In this document: one piece after another, positions 23,833 through 33,374 of the stretch
How positions within the stretch are numbered: position 1 is the stretch's first letter
Layout of the letters: every line of letters starts with the position of its first letter
NCBI GenBank assembly: GCA_019638615.1
Contig: JAHBTL010000013.1
Location: forward strand, 80,357-144,356
Reading direction: 5' to 3'
Length of the DNA stretch: 64,000 nt
Source of the DNA: Chitinophagaceae bacterium
GTDB taxonomy: Bacteria; Bacteroidota; Bacteroidia; Chitinophagales; Chitinophagaceae
Notes under the pieces: model-generated
What the model saw: the letters and a program-made list of their open reading frames with translations, nothing else
Database searches by the model: none
Told to the model about the DNA's origin: nothing
Made by a program: the position numbers and the translations under genes

Positions 23833-26175
23833 TTATTTTTTTGCCATCGTTCGCGGTTTATGAAGCCATACCAGCAGCACAGGCAAAAGTACCAGGTTGG
23901 TAACAGTGGCAGACAACAGGGTCAGGGAAGTAAGCCATCCCAGTGCCTGCGTTCCTCCAAAACCGCTGAACATAAATATGCTGAACCCGGCAATGAGTAC
24001 AAGAGAAGTATAAATGATACTGATGCCGGTATGATGGATGGTTTGCAGCACAGTGGATTTTGTTTCGTAGGCGTGCGAGGGCAGCTCCTGGCGGTAGTTT
24101 ACGAGGAAACGAATGGTTACATCAATTGCAATGCCCAGCGCAATACCAAAAATCAGAACAGTAGACGGTTTAAGCGGCACTCCCGCCCATCCCATAATGC
24201 CTGCCGTAAGCATGAGGGGTACAATATTGGGTATAAGCGAACAGATCAAAATGCGGAAAGACCTGAATAAATACAACATACAAAGGGCAATTAAAAGAAA
24301 GGCGAGCACAATGCTTTCCTTTAAGCCGTTAATGATAAACCGGCTTCCTTCCAGGAAGGTGATGCTGGTGCCGGTAAACTCCACTTTATATTGGGTAGAA
24401 TCAAACAACTGGTTGGCCCGTTCTTCAATATCAGATAGTATAACCGGCAATCGTACGCTGCCCACATCGGCCATATTTACACTGATCCTCGTTTTCTGGC
24501 GGGCAGTATCCATAAAAGCATTCATCAGCTTTTGAAAAGTATTGTCCTGCTGCTGCGGGCTGTCCTTCCGTACCCGCAGGTAGTCATTCACAAAGGCACC
24601 GTCAAAAGCATTCGGAAGCGCATAGTTCATACTGTCCCCTTCATAAAACCCCTGTTTTGCAAATTTTAATCCTTCCGCCAGCGACAGGGGTCTTGCCATT
24701 TCGGGTTTAGCGGCTATATACTGACAAAGCGAATCAATTTTCTGAAAAATATTCAACGCTTTCATACCGGCAAAACCATACCGGCGCTTTGTATCTATTA
24801 TAATTTCCAGGGGCATAATTCCCTTAAAGTTCTTTTCAAAGAATTTCAGATCGGTATATATCCTGTCCGTTTGGGGAATATCATCTACCATATGTCCTAC
24901 CGATTTCAGTCTTACCATACCTGATATTGAAAATGCAATTACCGCCAGCGTTGCCACATAAATTGTTTTTTTATGATTGAATACCCATTTTTCTATTTTG
25001 GAGAGGAGGGCATCGAGCCAGCGGCTGTCAAGATATTTTACATGCCCTGGCTGAGGGGCAGGCAGGTAACTGAGTATGGCGGGAATGGCAATGAACGAAA
25101 TAAAAAAGATAGCCATGATGCTGATGCCGGCAACCACGCCAAACTCCTTCAATACAGCGCTTTTGGTAAAAGCAAACACAGCGAAACCAATAGCGGCCGC
25201 TATGTTACAAAAAAGAGTTACTACTCCCATTCTTCCCACCATTTCTATCAATGCAGCGCGTTTGTCTTTTGTATCAAGCCATGCGGTATGGTACTTGTTC
25301 AAAAAGTAAATACAATTGGGTATGCCTATTACTACCACTAAGGGCGGCACCAAAGCAGTAAGCAAACTAATATAGTAACCGCACAAATGCAATACGCCCA
25401 TACTCCATATAACACTTATAATAACCACGCCCAGCGATAGCAGCGTTGCGCTCAGCGAGCGGAAAAATAAAATAAGAATGAGCGCTGAAATGAGTACGGA
25501 ACCTATTAAAAACCATTGCATTTCTTTGGCTACTTTTATAGCCATATTGGTACGGATCAATGGTAGCCCGCTGATGTGTATATCAATATTATTTCTACTG
25601 CCAAAAGAATAAGCAATGTCTTCTATTTCCGCTATTACCTTTTCGCGCCCCTTGGTGCCCAATACATCCTTATTAATTTTTACTCCTGCCAGGTAAGCAT
25701 TGGTTTCGGGATTATACAGCAGTCCTTTATAAAAAGGCAAAGAATGAAGTACCGCCACGGCGCTGTCCAGTTGCGCTTGTGTTGTATCAGAAACTGCGAA
25801 TATCGGTTGAACGTTCAGCTTTTGTGTGCTGTCGTTTTTAACCAGGTTAATGGCAGCGGCTACGCTTAACACATCTTCCACCTTATCCACTTTTTTCAAC
25901 TGCTGCGATACGCCGGCAAAATCATGGAATACTTCTTTTCTGAAAAGCCTGTCAGATGTAAACCCTATTACAAGCGTATTGCCATCATCTCCAAACTGCT
26001 TTTTAAAAGCCAGGTATTGTTTATACAGCGGATTATTTACAGGAATGGTGCGCACAAATTCGTAACTGATCGTTACTTTAAGCGCATGATACAACATGAA
26101 ACCCGTAAAACCTGTCAGTATGATTAAAAGAGCCAATCGAAATTTCAATACAAGTTGCCCCAGCTTTTTCCACAT
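23833..26175 (-). CDS. RND/MMPL-family transporter
   Basis: 780 residues with the two-repeat RND fold: one helix near the N-terminus, a large periplasmic loop (about 40-215), five helices (about 220-375), then helix, second periplasmic loop (about 430-615) and five more helices. It resembles HAE3/MMPL-type exporters (COG1033 style), which move hydrophobic molecules such as lipids or hopanoids and do not need the long periplasmic adaptors of HAE1. Charged and helix motifs GIPNCIYFLNKYH and GIALGIAIDVTIRFLVNYRQ are typical of transmembrane segment 4-like positions. It stands after an OmpR-type two-component system, separated by a 213-bp repetitive gap. Substrate unknown. Confidence 0.88.
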   Translation of the reverse strand: MWKKLGQLVLKFRLALLIILTGFTGFMLYHALKVTISYEFVRTIPVNNPLYKQYLAFKKQFGDDGNTLVIGFTSDRLFRKEVFHDFAGVSQQLKKVDKVEDVLSVAAAINLVKNDSTQKLNVQPIFAVSDTTQAQLDSAVAVLHSLPFYKGLLYNPETNAYLAGVKINKDVLGTKGREKVIAEIEDIAYSFGSRNNIDIHISGLPLIRTNMAIKVAKEMQWFLIGSVLISALILILFFRSLSATLLSLGVVIISVIWSMGVLHLCGYYISLLTALVPPLVVVIGIPNCIYFLNKYHTAWLDTKDKRAALIEMVGRMGVVTLFCNIAAAIGFAVFAFTKSAVLKEFGVVAGISIMAIFFISFIAIPAILSYLPAPQPGHVKYLDSRWLDALLSKIEKWVFNHKKTIYVATLAVIAFSISGMVRLKSVGHMVDDIPQTDRIYTDLKFFEKNFKGIMPLEIIIDTKRRYGFAGMKALNIFQKIDSLCQYIAAKPEMARPLSLAEGLKFAKQGFYEGDSMNYALPNAFDGAFVNDYLRVRKDSPQQQDNTFQKLMNAFMDTARQKTRISVNMADVGSVRLPVILSDIEERANQLFDSTQYKVEFTGTSITFLEGSRFIINGLKESIVLAFLLIALCMLYLFRSFRILICSLIPNIVPLMLTAGIMGWAGVPLKPSTVLIFGIALGIAIDVTIRFLVNYRQELPSHAYETKSTVLQTIHHTGISIIYTSLVLIAGFSIFMFSGFGGTQALGWLTSLTLLSATVTNLVLLPVLLVWLHKPRTMAKK

Positions 26176-26250
26176 GCCTTAAGATATTGTTGAAGATAGA
26201 CAAAGTGCAAAGAAACTTATTTTGAAGCGCTTTCTGAAGTTTTTATGTGG

Positions 26251-26392
26251 GCTGTCGGCGATCAGCCGTCAGCGATCTGTTTATAGTTTGTGATTTGTGG
26301 TCTGAAGTCTGTGGTTTGAAAACAGATAACTATAAACCAGAAACCAAAAACAAGAAACCCCAAACCTGAGACCTGTAACCTGTAACCATCAA
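26251..26392. repeat. Degenerate intergenic repeat with inverted arms
   Basis: Skewed low-complexity tract: GT-rich on the left (TTTGTGATTTGTGGTCTG) and AC-rich on the right (AACCAGAAACCAAAAAC, then ACCTGTAACCTGTAACC). GTTTATAGTT at 26279-26288 pairs perfectly with AACTATAAAC at 26328-26337, and GGCTG at about 26251 with CAGCC at about 26264. Similar tracts occur at 35504-35626 and, more weakly, at 10636-10765. Confidence 0.55.
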
Positions 26393-27084
26393 TCAGGTGT
26401 ATTAAAACGAAACCCTACTCCATGAATGGTTTCGAGGTTGATAGCAGGGTCGGCTTTAAAATGCTTACGCAACTTGGTAATGAAAACATCCATGCTCCTT
26501 CCTAAAAAATAATCATCTTTACCCCAAACATTCAGCAACACTTCTTCCCTTTTTAAAATATGATTCCTGTGCTCACAAAGAAATTTCAGCAATTCTGCCT
26601 CTTTTTGGGTAAGACTGCTGGTTTCTTCACCGTTGTATATTTTGAGGTCGGTATACGAAAAACGAAGCTTGCCAATAGCATATTCCTGCACACTATCGGA
26701 ATGCAGCTTTTTAGTGCGTCTTAAAAAAACCTCCATCCGCTTCATCAGCTCTTTCATGCTGAAAGGCTTTGTAATGTAATCATCTCCTCCCGTAGTAAAT
26801 CCCTTCAGCCTGTCGTCTTCCAATGACCTGGCCGTTAAAAATAAGATGGGGATGATATCGCTTTTCTGCCGGATTTTTTTAGCAACCGTAAAACCATCCT
26901 TATTGGGCATCATTACATCCAGCAGCACAATATCAAACTCCTCTTTCTGGAAGCTGTTCAATGCCTGTTCCCCGTCAGGACATAATGCTACCTGGTAGCC
27001 ATCCTGTTCCAGGTTGTCTTTTATTACGTATCCCAACGAGAGGTCATCTTCCGCTAATAATACTTTTGCTTTGGTCGGTTGCAT
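26389..27084 (-). CDS. OmpR/RprY-like DNA-binding response regulator
   Basis: 231 residues. Receiver domain 1-120: acidic pocket LLAEDD, phospho-acceptor Asp56 (IVLLDVMMPNKDG), Thr84 (FLTAR) and Lys106 (YITKPFS). OmpR-type winged helix about 133-230, with LTQKEAELLKFLCEHRN and the C-terminal TIHGVGFRF. It lies 11 bp after its histidine kinase, forming a standard two-component unit that resembles Bacteroides RprX/RprY in layout. The RND transporter gene is next downstream and could be a target, which is inference. Confidence 0.93.
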   Translation of the reverse strand: MQPTKAKVLLAEDDLSLGYVIKDNLEQDGYQVALCPDGEQALNSFQKEEFDIVLLDVMMPNKDGFTVAKKIRQKSDIIPILFLTARSLEDDRLKGFTTGGDDYITKPFSMKELMKRMEVFLRRTKKLHSDSVQEYAIGKLRFSYTDLKIYNGEETSSLTQKEAELLKFLCEHRNHILKREEVLLNVWGKDDYFLGRSMDVFITKLRKHFKADPAINLETIHGVGFRFNTPD

Positions 27085-27095
27085 ATCGACATAAT

Positions 27096-28358
27096 TTATA
27101 CAGGTATAATAATGCGAAACTCAGTTCCAATGCCGGGAACGCTGTTTACAACAATGCGTCCGTTGTGAGCATCTACAATTTTCTTAACAAAATTAAGCCC
27201 TAATCCAAATCCTTTTACGTTGTGCACGTCGCCTGTAGGCACCCGGTAAAACTTTTTAAATATGTTTTTGAAGTATTTCCTGTCAATTCCTACGCCATTG
27301 TCTTTAACAGCTATAAAACTTTCGGCCCCGTTATTACCCGCCTCTATCACTATTACAGGGCTGCTTGAATATTTAATCCCGTTTTCAATGAGGTTTACAA
27401 TCGCCAGTTCAAGATGAGCTTTATCGGCAGTCATTACCGTTCCGTCATCGGGTATTTTTATTTCTGTTTTTGCATTGCTTGCTTCCATTAAAGGTTGCAG
27501 TTTCGCTATCGCCTGCTCTATCAATTCCCTTACATCAAACGACTGCATTTCCACCTCGAGGCTGCCTTTTTCAGAGACCGCCGTCTTCAACAGCCTTTCT
27601 ACCTGGTTTTGCAGGTGCTCCGTTTCATTCTGCATGATAGAAGTGTATTTGGTCATCCTTTCGGGCTGATTTATAATTTCAGGCTGCGACAATACATCCG
27701 CAGCTATTTTCATTACGGCCAGCGGGGTTTTAAATTCATGTGTAAAGTTGTTGACAAAATCTTTCTGGACTTCAACCAAAAATTTTTGCTTGTAAAAATA
27801 AAACATGCTCAAAGCAAGCCCTATTAAAACCAGCATCAGCACAATGCTCCCTGTTATCCAGAAATTCATTTGCCCGAGAATATACCTGCTTCGCTCAGGA
27901 AAATGAAGCAATATATAATGATAGTCGGCCGGATAAAGGGCAAGATCGCTTATAGCGGATGCCCGGTATGTTTCGGGGGAAGGGATATACTGCTGGTAAA
28001 TATATTGCTTGCTCTCTTTATCGTACACGGCTGTTTTACATGCAGTTAATATATTAAAATCAGTCAATTCCTGTGTCAGGTAATATATAAGACTGTCCCT
28101 GGGCGGCAAATTATCCGTACGTACAATAAAAGTACTGGCATCGGGCTGCACTGTAATTTGTTGCCGCAGGTGGCCGGCGGGATTGTCCGACAGGCGCATA
28201 TCCTCAAACAATCCCCTAACACATTTAACTATATTGGTGCCAAATTGTTTTTGTTCAAGCTTATAAATATGATTTAACCAGTACAATTGTATGGCGATGA
28301 TCAAAGCAATAACCAGGGAGCCCGCCAGCACTATCCATCTTAACGTGGAAGAACGCAT
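27096..28358 (-). CDS. Sensor histidine kinase (RprX-like)
   Basis: 420 residues from ATG 28358 (a GTG at 28388 would add ten). Two membrane helices (about 8-27 and 165-190) flank a periplasmic sensor region of about 135 residues with no recognised fold. Then HisKA with phospho-acceptor His207 (NNFTHEFKTPLAVMK) and an HATPase_c domain: N box AIVNLIENGIKYSS, G1 KDNGVGID, F box FKKFYRVP, G2 VKGFGLGLNFVKKIVDAH. Partner of the regulator 11 bp downstream. Signal unknown. Confidence 0.93.
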   Translation of the reverse strand: MRSSTLRWIVLAGSLVIALIIAIQLYWLNHIYKLEQKQFGTNIVKCVRGLFEDMRLSDNPAGHLRQQITVQPDASTFIVRTDNLPPRDSLIYYLTQELTDFNILTACKTAVYDKESKQYIYQQYIPSPETYRASAISDLALYPADYHYILLHFPERSRYILGQMNFWITGSIVLMLVLIGLALSMFYFYKQKFLVEVQKDFVNNFTHEFKTPLAVMKIAADVLSQPEIINQPERMTKYTSIMQNETEHLQNQVERLLKTAVSEKGSLEVEMQSFDVRELIEQAIAKLQPLMEASNAKTEIKIPDDGTVMTADKAHLELAIVNLIENGIKYSSSPVIVIEAGNNGAESFIAVKDNGVGIDRKYFKNIFKKFYRVPTGDVHNVKGFGLGLNFVKKIVDAHNGRIVVNSVPGIGTEFRIIIPV

Positions 28359-28552
28359 ACCAAAACCGGTGTAAGTTTTAAATAACACAAATTTGTTTTT
28401 AAATCTTTACAAAAAATAATTGCATCCTGCTTTTCTTGTTAAGTCAGCGTTAAGCAACCTTCCGGGCGGGCGTGTTTCCTTTTCCTTCACCGAAGGTTAA
28501 TAACACGTTAATCCACCTTACTTATTTTACCACACGCTTTCATACCCGGAAA

Positions 28553-28581
28553 TTGCAGTCGCTTGTAGCGAATTAAATTTC
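28553..28581 (+). promoter_or_regulatory. Possible promoter of a small RNA
   Basis: TTG at 28553-28555, an 18-nt spacer and TAAATTTC at 28574-28581 (one mismatch to TAnnTTTG). The spacer holds a small palindrome TCGCT-TGT-AGCGA (28559-28571), which could be a binding site. Confidence 0.25.
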
Positions 28582-28584
28582 ATA

Positions 28585-28657
28585 AAGGTCGGTTTATAGT
28601 AGAATGAAGGGCTCCTGATCGGCAAACGAGGGCGGGAAGTTCCTTCATTCTTTTTTT
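28585..28657 (+). ncRNA. Candidate small RNA ending in a terminator hairpin
   Basis: A 10-bp perfect stem AGAATGAAGG/CCTTCATTCT (28601-28610 and 28642-28651), loop of 31 nt, followed by a run of T, forms a terminator-like end on the plus strand. No plus-strand gene precedes it: the flanking gene is the divergent kinase, and tatC has its own -7 box further on. This suggests a short independent transcript of about 70 nt. The rest of the 28359-28600 gap has only a weak inverted pair AACCTTC/GAAGGTT (about 28458-28499) and no ORF I can support. Confidence 0.3.
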
Positions 28658-28750
28658 ATGAAAATACCAAAATTATACCCCAGGGCATTTTTTATGGTTT
28701 AATTATTAAAAGGTAAGGGAACAGAATGTGGGTGAAAAAGGATTTTTTAT

Positions 28751-28758
28751 TAGGTTTG
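28751..28758 (+). promoter_or_regulatory. Candidate -7 promoter box of tatC
   Basis: TAGGTTTG, exact TAnnTTTG, 19 nt before the TTG start of tatC; no clear -33 TTG. Confidence 0.45.
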
Positions 28759-28777
28759 CTACCTTAATTTTAGCACA

Positions 28778-29659
28778 TTGGCAATAGAAGCACAAAGAAA
28801 ATCATTTTTTAAACGCATCCGTGGGAAGGACGTTGACGACGATGCCGAGATGAGTTTTATTGACCACCTGGAAGCATTGCGCTGGCATATTGTTCGATCG
28901 GTAGTAGCGGTTTTTGTATTTGCAATATTGATTTTTTTGAATATAGATTGGATTTTCCTCAATGTAATCATGGGACCCACTCAATCCAATTTTATTTCTT
29001 ACAAGCTTTTATGTTCGCTGGGTTATAAGCTGGGGTTAGGAGATTCGTTCTGCATGCCGCCCATCGACATGGAATTACAGGTTACTACCGTAAGCGGAAC
29101 TTTTATGTCTTCTATTTCCATTGCCTTTGTGGGCGGACTGATTGCAGCCTTTCCCTACCTGTGCTGGGAAGTATGGCGTTTTGTAAAACCCGCGTTGAAA
29201 GAAAATGAGCTGAAACATACCCGTGGCATTATTTTCTGGATATCCTTTTTCTTTTTTATAGGTGCAGCTTTTGGTTATTTTTTATTGGCTCCTTTTACTT
29301 TCAATTTTCTTTATAACTACACATTAGGCTCCAAGCAGGTACTCCAGTACAGGCCTATGCTATCCGATTATCTCGATTCCATCATCGATATAACACTGGG
29401 CTCCGGTGTTGCCTTTGAACTACCTATGGCATCGTGGATACTGGCACGCATAGGTATACTCACTCCCGGCTTTTTACGCACTTACCGTAAATATGCCTAT
29501 GTAGCGCTGTTGGTACTGGCAGCGATCATCACTCCCTCACCCGACTGGGGCAGCCAGATGATTGTTTGTGTACCTCTTATTCTGTTATACGAAATAAGCG
29601 TGATCATTGCTGCAAGGGTTAACAAAGCCCAGGAAAAGAAATGGGAAGAGTGGAGTTAA
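28778..29659 (+). CDS. tatC: Twin-arginine translocase subunit TatC
   Basis: 293 residues, TTG start at 28778; the first ATG lies at the conserved MSFIDHLEALRWHIVRS, and starting there would drop 24 residues. TatC is the inner-membrane receptor that recognises twin-arginine signal peptides for export of folded proteins. Six membrane helices are visible, with a long first periplasmic loop (residues about 60-110), the cytosolic FPYLCWEVWRFVKPALKENE motif between helices 2 and 3, and FFFIGAAFGYFLLAPFTFNF. tatA/tatB are not in the window. It stands alone behind its own promoter box. Confidence 0.95.
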   Translation: MAIEAQRKSFFKRIRGKDVDDDAEMSFIDHLEALRWHIVRSVVAVFVFAILIFLNIDWIFLNVIMGPTQSNFISYKLLCSLGYKLGLGDSFCMPPIDMELQVTTVSGTFMSSISIAFVGGLIAAFPYLCWEVWRFVKPALKENELKHTRGIIFWISFFFFIGAAFGYFLLAPFTFNFLYNYTLGSKQVLQYRPMLSDYLDSIIDITLGSGVAFELPMASWILARIGILTPGFLRTYRKYAYVALLVLAAIITPSPDWGSQMIVCVPLILLYEISVIIAARVNKAQEKKWEEWS

Positions 29660-29975
29660 AATAAACCGCTGCTATTTGTTTCCTTACAAAACTGGTTTAG
29701 CACTGGCTGACCGGCCTATTTATCCGGCGCTGTGCATTCAGAACAGGCAAAAAATCAATCATTTTACGTGTTTGTTGTAACGTCAAAGCATAACCGCACT
29801 TTACTGGGTATTGAAAATCTTCATCAATTTTTTTGGTAGCATGTAAAAAAATGGCTTTATTACACCATGAAATAATTGTTTATCTTTTCAAAAGAAATGA
29901 AATATAAACGATTGCATTATTTACCTCTGTTTTAGTTTTAGTAAACCTTAATTGATCACCAGCCAAAAAAAATTT
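29660..29975. other. Intergenic region before the second SusC gene
   Basis: 316 bp, AT-rich, without a supported ORF. It must hold the tatC transcription end and the SusC promoter. I see no exact TAnnTTTG box; TACCTCTG at about 29922 and TAGTTTTA at about 29935 are one or two bases off, which may mean regulated or sigma-factor-dependent transcription. Confidence 0.4.
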
Positions 29976-32900
29976 ATGACACCCGGAACCAACTACCGTT
30001 TGATTTGCTGGCTGCTTTTTACAACCATTGCCGGCAGCGCATACGCGCGGAAAAATCCAACACCCCAAAATTTTTTATCAACCCATTTTAGGTCAGAAGT
30101 GAAAATACCAGAAGAAGATGCGTACAAGGAACCTTCTCCTGCTGAGGAAAGAATAACACTTTTAAAAGACACGGCCATCGTAAAGGGAAAAGTGGTAAGT
30201 GCCGATAATGCGGCGCTTGCAGGAGTAAGCATTGTTCCGGAAAATGGCAAAGCTTACATTACCAACGACGCGGGCGAGTTTGAGATCCCCTTTGTGCAGC
30301 CATTCAGGATCCTGGTATCCAGCGTAGGGTTTCGTGATACCTCCGTTATGATCACCAGCGCGGCTACATTTTATACAATTGTACTACATACAGACGCAAG
30401 GCGGGAACAACTGGCTGAGGTGACGGTAGTAGCTTTGGGCATCTCCAAAAAAACAAGCGCTGTTGGATATTCGATAGCGGAAGTTCGCGGAGACGCCGTT
30501 CAAACAGCCAAAGAGCCTAATTTCGTTAATGCGCTGCAGGGAAAATTAGCCGGCGTTCAAATCAATACCAATACAGGTTCAATGGGAGGAGCCACAAAAG
30601 TGGTGATAAGAGGGAATAAATCTATAACCGGCAATAACAATGCTTTGTTTGTAATAGATGGTGTGTTCATGGGCAATACTACCAATCCAACCTATAATCA
30701 GCAGATTGGAGGCGGCGGATACGATTACGGTAGCCCTATACAGGATATTAACCCCGATGATATTGAACAGGTCAGCGTATTGAAAGGCGCGGCGGCTACG
30801 GCATTGTATGGCAGCAGAGGAGCTAACGGAGTGGTGCTGATCACAACGAAAAAAGGAAGTAATAAAAAAGGGCTGGGCATCACCTATAACCTGAATGTTC
30901 AAAAGGATGATGTGTACTATCTGCCCAAATTTCAAAACAGGTATGGCGGTGGCGGCGCTAATACAAGCAATGTAAATTTTGTAGCCAGCGGGTTTGATAC
31001 ATTATGGCAAAGTACCAATCCAGCATTATTTAAAAACGCTCCTACCTATAACGACCCCGTTAAAGGAGGCTACGACCTGTTGCCCCAGTATGGAGTAGAT
31101 GAATCCTGGGGGCCGGAGCTTACGGGCTTGCTTATCCGACCTTATTATTCATTTGATGAGAACAAGGGCAATCCTTATTTTGGCGTTACCACTCCCTGGG
31201 CGCCGCAACCCAATAACATCAAAGATTTTTATGAAACAGGAACCACGCTTACCAACAGCATAAGCGTGGGTGGCAGTAACGACAAAGGTTCGTTCAGACT
31301 GGCATACAGCAACCTGAATCAAAACTTTATTTTACCTAACTCTCTTTTAAAAAGAAATAACATTGGCTTTAACGGCAATCATCGCTTGGGTAAACGGTTA
31401 AATGTAGTTGCCAGCGTGAATTACTCTGAAAACTTTGCCAGGGCAAGGCCGGGTACAGGGTTTTCCGGCTACAATCCCACGCAGTTGTTCACTATGTATG
31501 GTCAGCGGCAACTGGAAATGGATATGCTGGCATACTACCAGTTCCCCGATGGGTCGCAGGTAAGCTGGAACCGTACCTCACCCACTAACCCCACGCCTTT
31601 ATTTGCCACTACGCCTTACTGGCATCAGTATAAAAACTTTACAACAGACAATCGCAAACGGTTGTATGGCTTGGCCGGGTTTGATTTTAAACCTGTTGAC
31701 TGGATCAATATATCCGCCAAAGTATTCCTTGATCAATATACAACATTGCAGCAGGAAAGAGTGGCGAGGGATTATACCACAGGCTCATATGCCAGAACCA
31801 CTATTGATCACCGCGAAATGAACTACCAGTTGATCGCTTCTGTTAATAAAGACCTTAGCAGCAAATTAAGCCTCGACGCTTCGGCGGGTGGCAATATCAT
31901 GCAGTTAAATGATGGTATAACCGGAGGCAGCTATGCCGGCTTAATTGTTCCGGGCTTATACACTTTAACCAATAATATCGGCAGGATTGGCTATGTTGAA
32001 AGTATGTTCCAGAAGAGAATCAATTCTGTCTTTGGAAATGTAACGTTGGGATACAATAACACAATATTCCTCGATATTTCGGGCAGAAATGACTGGTCGT
32101 CTTCGCTGCCTAAAGGCAATAATTCTTATTTCTATCCCGCCACTTCTTTATCTCTTATATTTTCCGAATGGCTTAAGTCTGTTAACTGGCTGAGTTTTGG
32201 TAAAGTAAGGGCCAGCCTGGCACAAATAGGCAGCGATACAGATCCATACCGGACATATGTTGCTTACAACGCACCGGTTTTATTTGGCTCTACAGGTAAT
32301 TCCTATATACTCCGTAACCCTGCCCTGGGTAATGGCGCTTTAAAGCCGGAGATAAGCAATGAATTTGAAGCCGGTATTGAGTTAAAGCTATTTAATAACC
32401 GGGTAGGAATCGATTTCACCTATTACAACAGGATCACCAAAGACCTTATCCTTCCGCTTTCTATTTCCCAAACCTCCGGCTATAGTAATTTTTATACCAA
32501 TGTGGGTAAATCAAGAAATCGCGGCGTGGAATTGCAGTTAAGCGGTTCGCCTGTACGAAATGAAAATTTTACATGGAACATTGTTGTTAACTACGCGGCA
32601 AACCGGAGCAAGCTGCTGGCGCTTAACATTCCCAACAATCCTACAATCGACCGGTATGTTATAGGAACTGAAAGAAGAAGAAATACCGTATCTACTGCAG
32701 CAGTAGTAGGTCAACCCCTGTTTGTTCTAACAGGCACTGACTATACCTATCTGAATGGCGAAAAGGTGATTACAGATGCCGGCTTGTATGTTGCAACACC
32801 CGGCGGAAAAGTAATTGGAAATACGCAGCCTGATTTTGTAGGCGGTATTACCAACAGCTTTACCTACAAAGGCTTTATATTAAGTGGGTTGATTGACTTT

Positions 32901-33356
32901 CAAAAAGGCGGTAACTTCTTTTCATACACCAATATGTATGGATTGTATTCAGGCACACTGGCAGCAACTGTTGAGAACAATGTAAGAGAAACCGGCGTAG
33001 ATGTATCAGGAGTGTTGGCAGACGGGACTAAAAAAACGGTACATGTAAACGCTCCGTTCCATTTTAAAAACAACTATGGCATTCGCATCAGCACGGCTAA
33101 CCTGTATGATGCGAGTTATGTTTACCTGAGAGAGCTTAGGCTGGGATATACTTTACCATCAAAAGTGGCTCAGCTTATTCACTCCAGCAATGCGAGCATT
33201 TCTTTGTATGGCAGAAATCTTTGGCTGATCAGTTCTAATGCTCCCAATGTTGACCCTTCCAATATTATTAATTCCGACTCTAATATTATAGGGTTGGAAG
33301 GAGGCGCATTGCCGTCTGTAAGATCCATAGGCATTAACTTAAACATCAGCTTCTAA
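29976..33356 (+). CDS. SusC/RagA-family TonB-linked outer-membrane protein, second locus
   Basis: 1126 residues from ATG 29976 (a TTG at 29952 would add eight). After a signal peptide (LICWLLFTTIAGSAYA) there is a linker of about 45 residues, then a carboxypeptidase-regulatory-like domain (AIVKGKVVSADNAALAGVSI), the region AEVTVVALGISKKTSAVGYS, the plug (AGVQINTNTGSMGGATKVVI and GANGVVLITTKKG), and the barrel ending in Phe (SIGINLNISF). It differs from the first SusC in length and in the extra linker. Followed 18 bp later by its SusD partner. No enzyme or anti-sigma gene nearby. Confidence 0.95.
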   Translation: MTPGTNYRLICWLLFTTIAGSAYARKNPTPQNFLSTHFRSEVKIPEEDAYKEPSPAEERITLLKDTAIVKGKVVSADNAALAGVSIVPENGKAYITNDAGEFEIPFVQPFRILVSSVGFRDTSVMITSAATFYTIVLHTDARREQLAEVTVVALGISKKTSAVGYSIAEVRGDAVQTAKEPNFVNALQGKLAGVQINTNTGSMGGATKVVIRGNKSITGNNNALFVIDGVFMGNTTNPTYNQQIGGGGYDYGSPIQDINPDDIEQVSVLKGAAATALYGSRGANGVVLITTKKGSNKKGLGITYNLNVQKDDVYYLPKFQNRYGGGGANTSNVNFVASGFDTLWQSTNPALFKNAPTYNDPVKGGYDLLPQYGVDESWGPELTGLLIRPYYSFDENKGNPYFGVTTPWAPQPNNIKDFYETGTTLTNSISVGGSNDKGSFRLAYSNLNQNFILPNSLLKRNNIGFNGNHRLGKRLNVVASVNYSENFARARPGTGFSGYNPTQLFTMYGQRQLEMDMLAYYQFPDGSQVSWNRTSPTNPTPLFATTPYWHQYKNFTTDNRKRLYGLAGFDFKPVDWINISAKVFLDQYTTLQQERVARDYTTGSYARTTIDHREMNYQLIASVNKDLSSKLSLDASAGGNIMQLNDGITGGSYAGLIVPGLYTLTNNIGRIGYVESMFQKRINSVFGNVTLGYNNTIFLDISGRNDWSSSLPKGNNSYFYPATSLSLIFSEWLKSVNWLSFGKVRASLAQIGSDTDPYRTYVAYNAPVLFGSTGNSYILRNPALGNGALKPEISNEFEAGIELKLFNNRVGIDFTYYNRITKDLILPLSISQTSGYSNFYTNVGKSRNRGVELQLSGSPVRNENFTWNIVVNYAANRSKLLALNIPNNPTIDRYVIGTERRRNTVSTAAVVGQPLFVLTGTDYTYLNGEKVITDAGLYVATPGGKVIGNTQPDFVGGITNSFTYKGFILSGLIDFQKGGNFFSYTNMYGLYSGTLAATVENNVRETGVDVSGVLADGTKKTVHVNAPFHFKNNYGIRISTANLYDASYVYLRELRLGYTLPSKVAQLIHSSNASISLYGRNLWLISSNAPNVDPSNIINSDSNIIGLEGGALPSVRSIGINLNISF

Positions 33357-33374
33357 CCCAACAAAAATCATGAT

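Noticed and set aside
26251-26392. Possible CRISPR-like direct repeats
   Set aside because: The repeats are short, degenerate and lack regular spacers; no cas gene is near.
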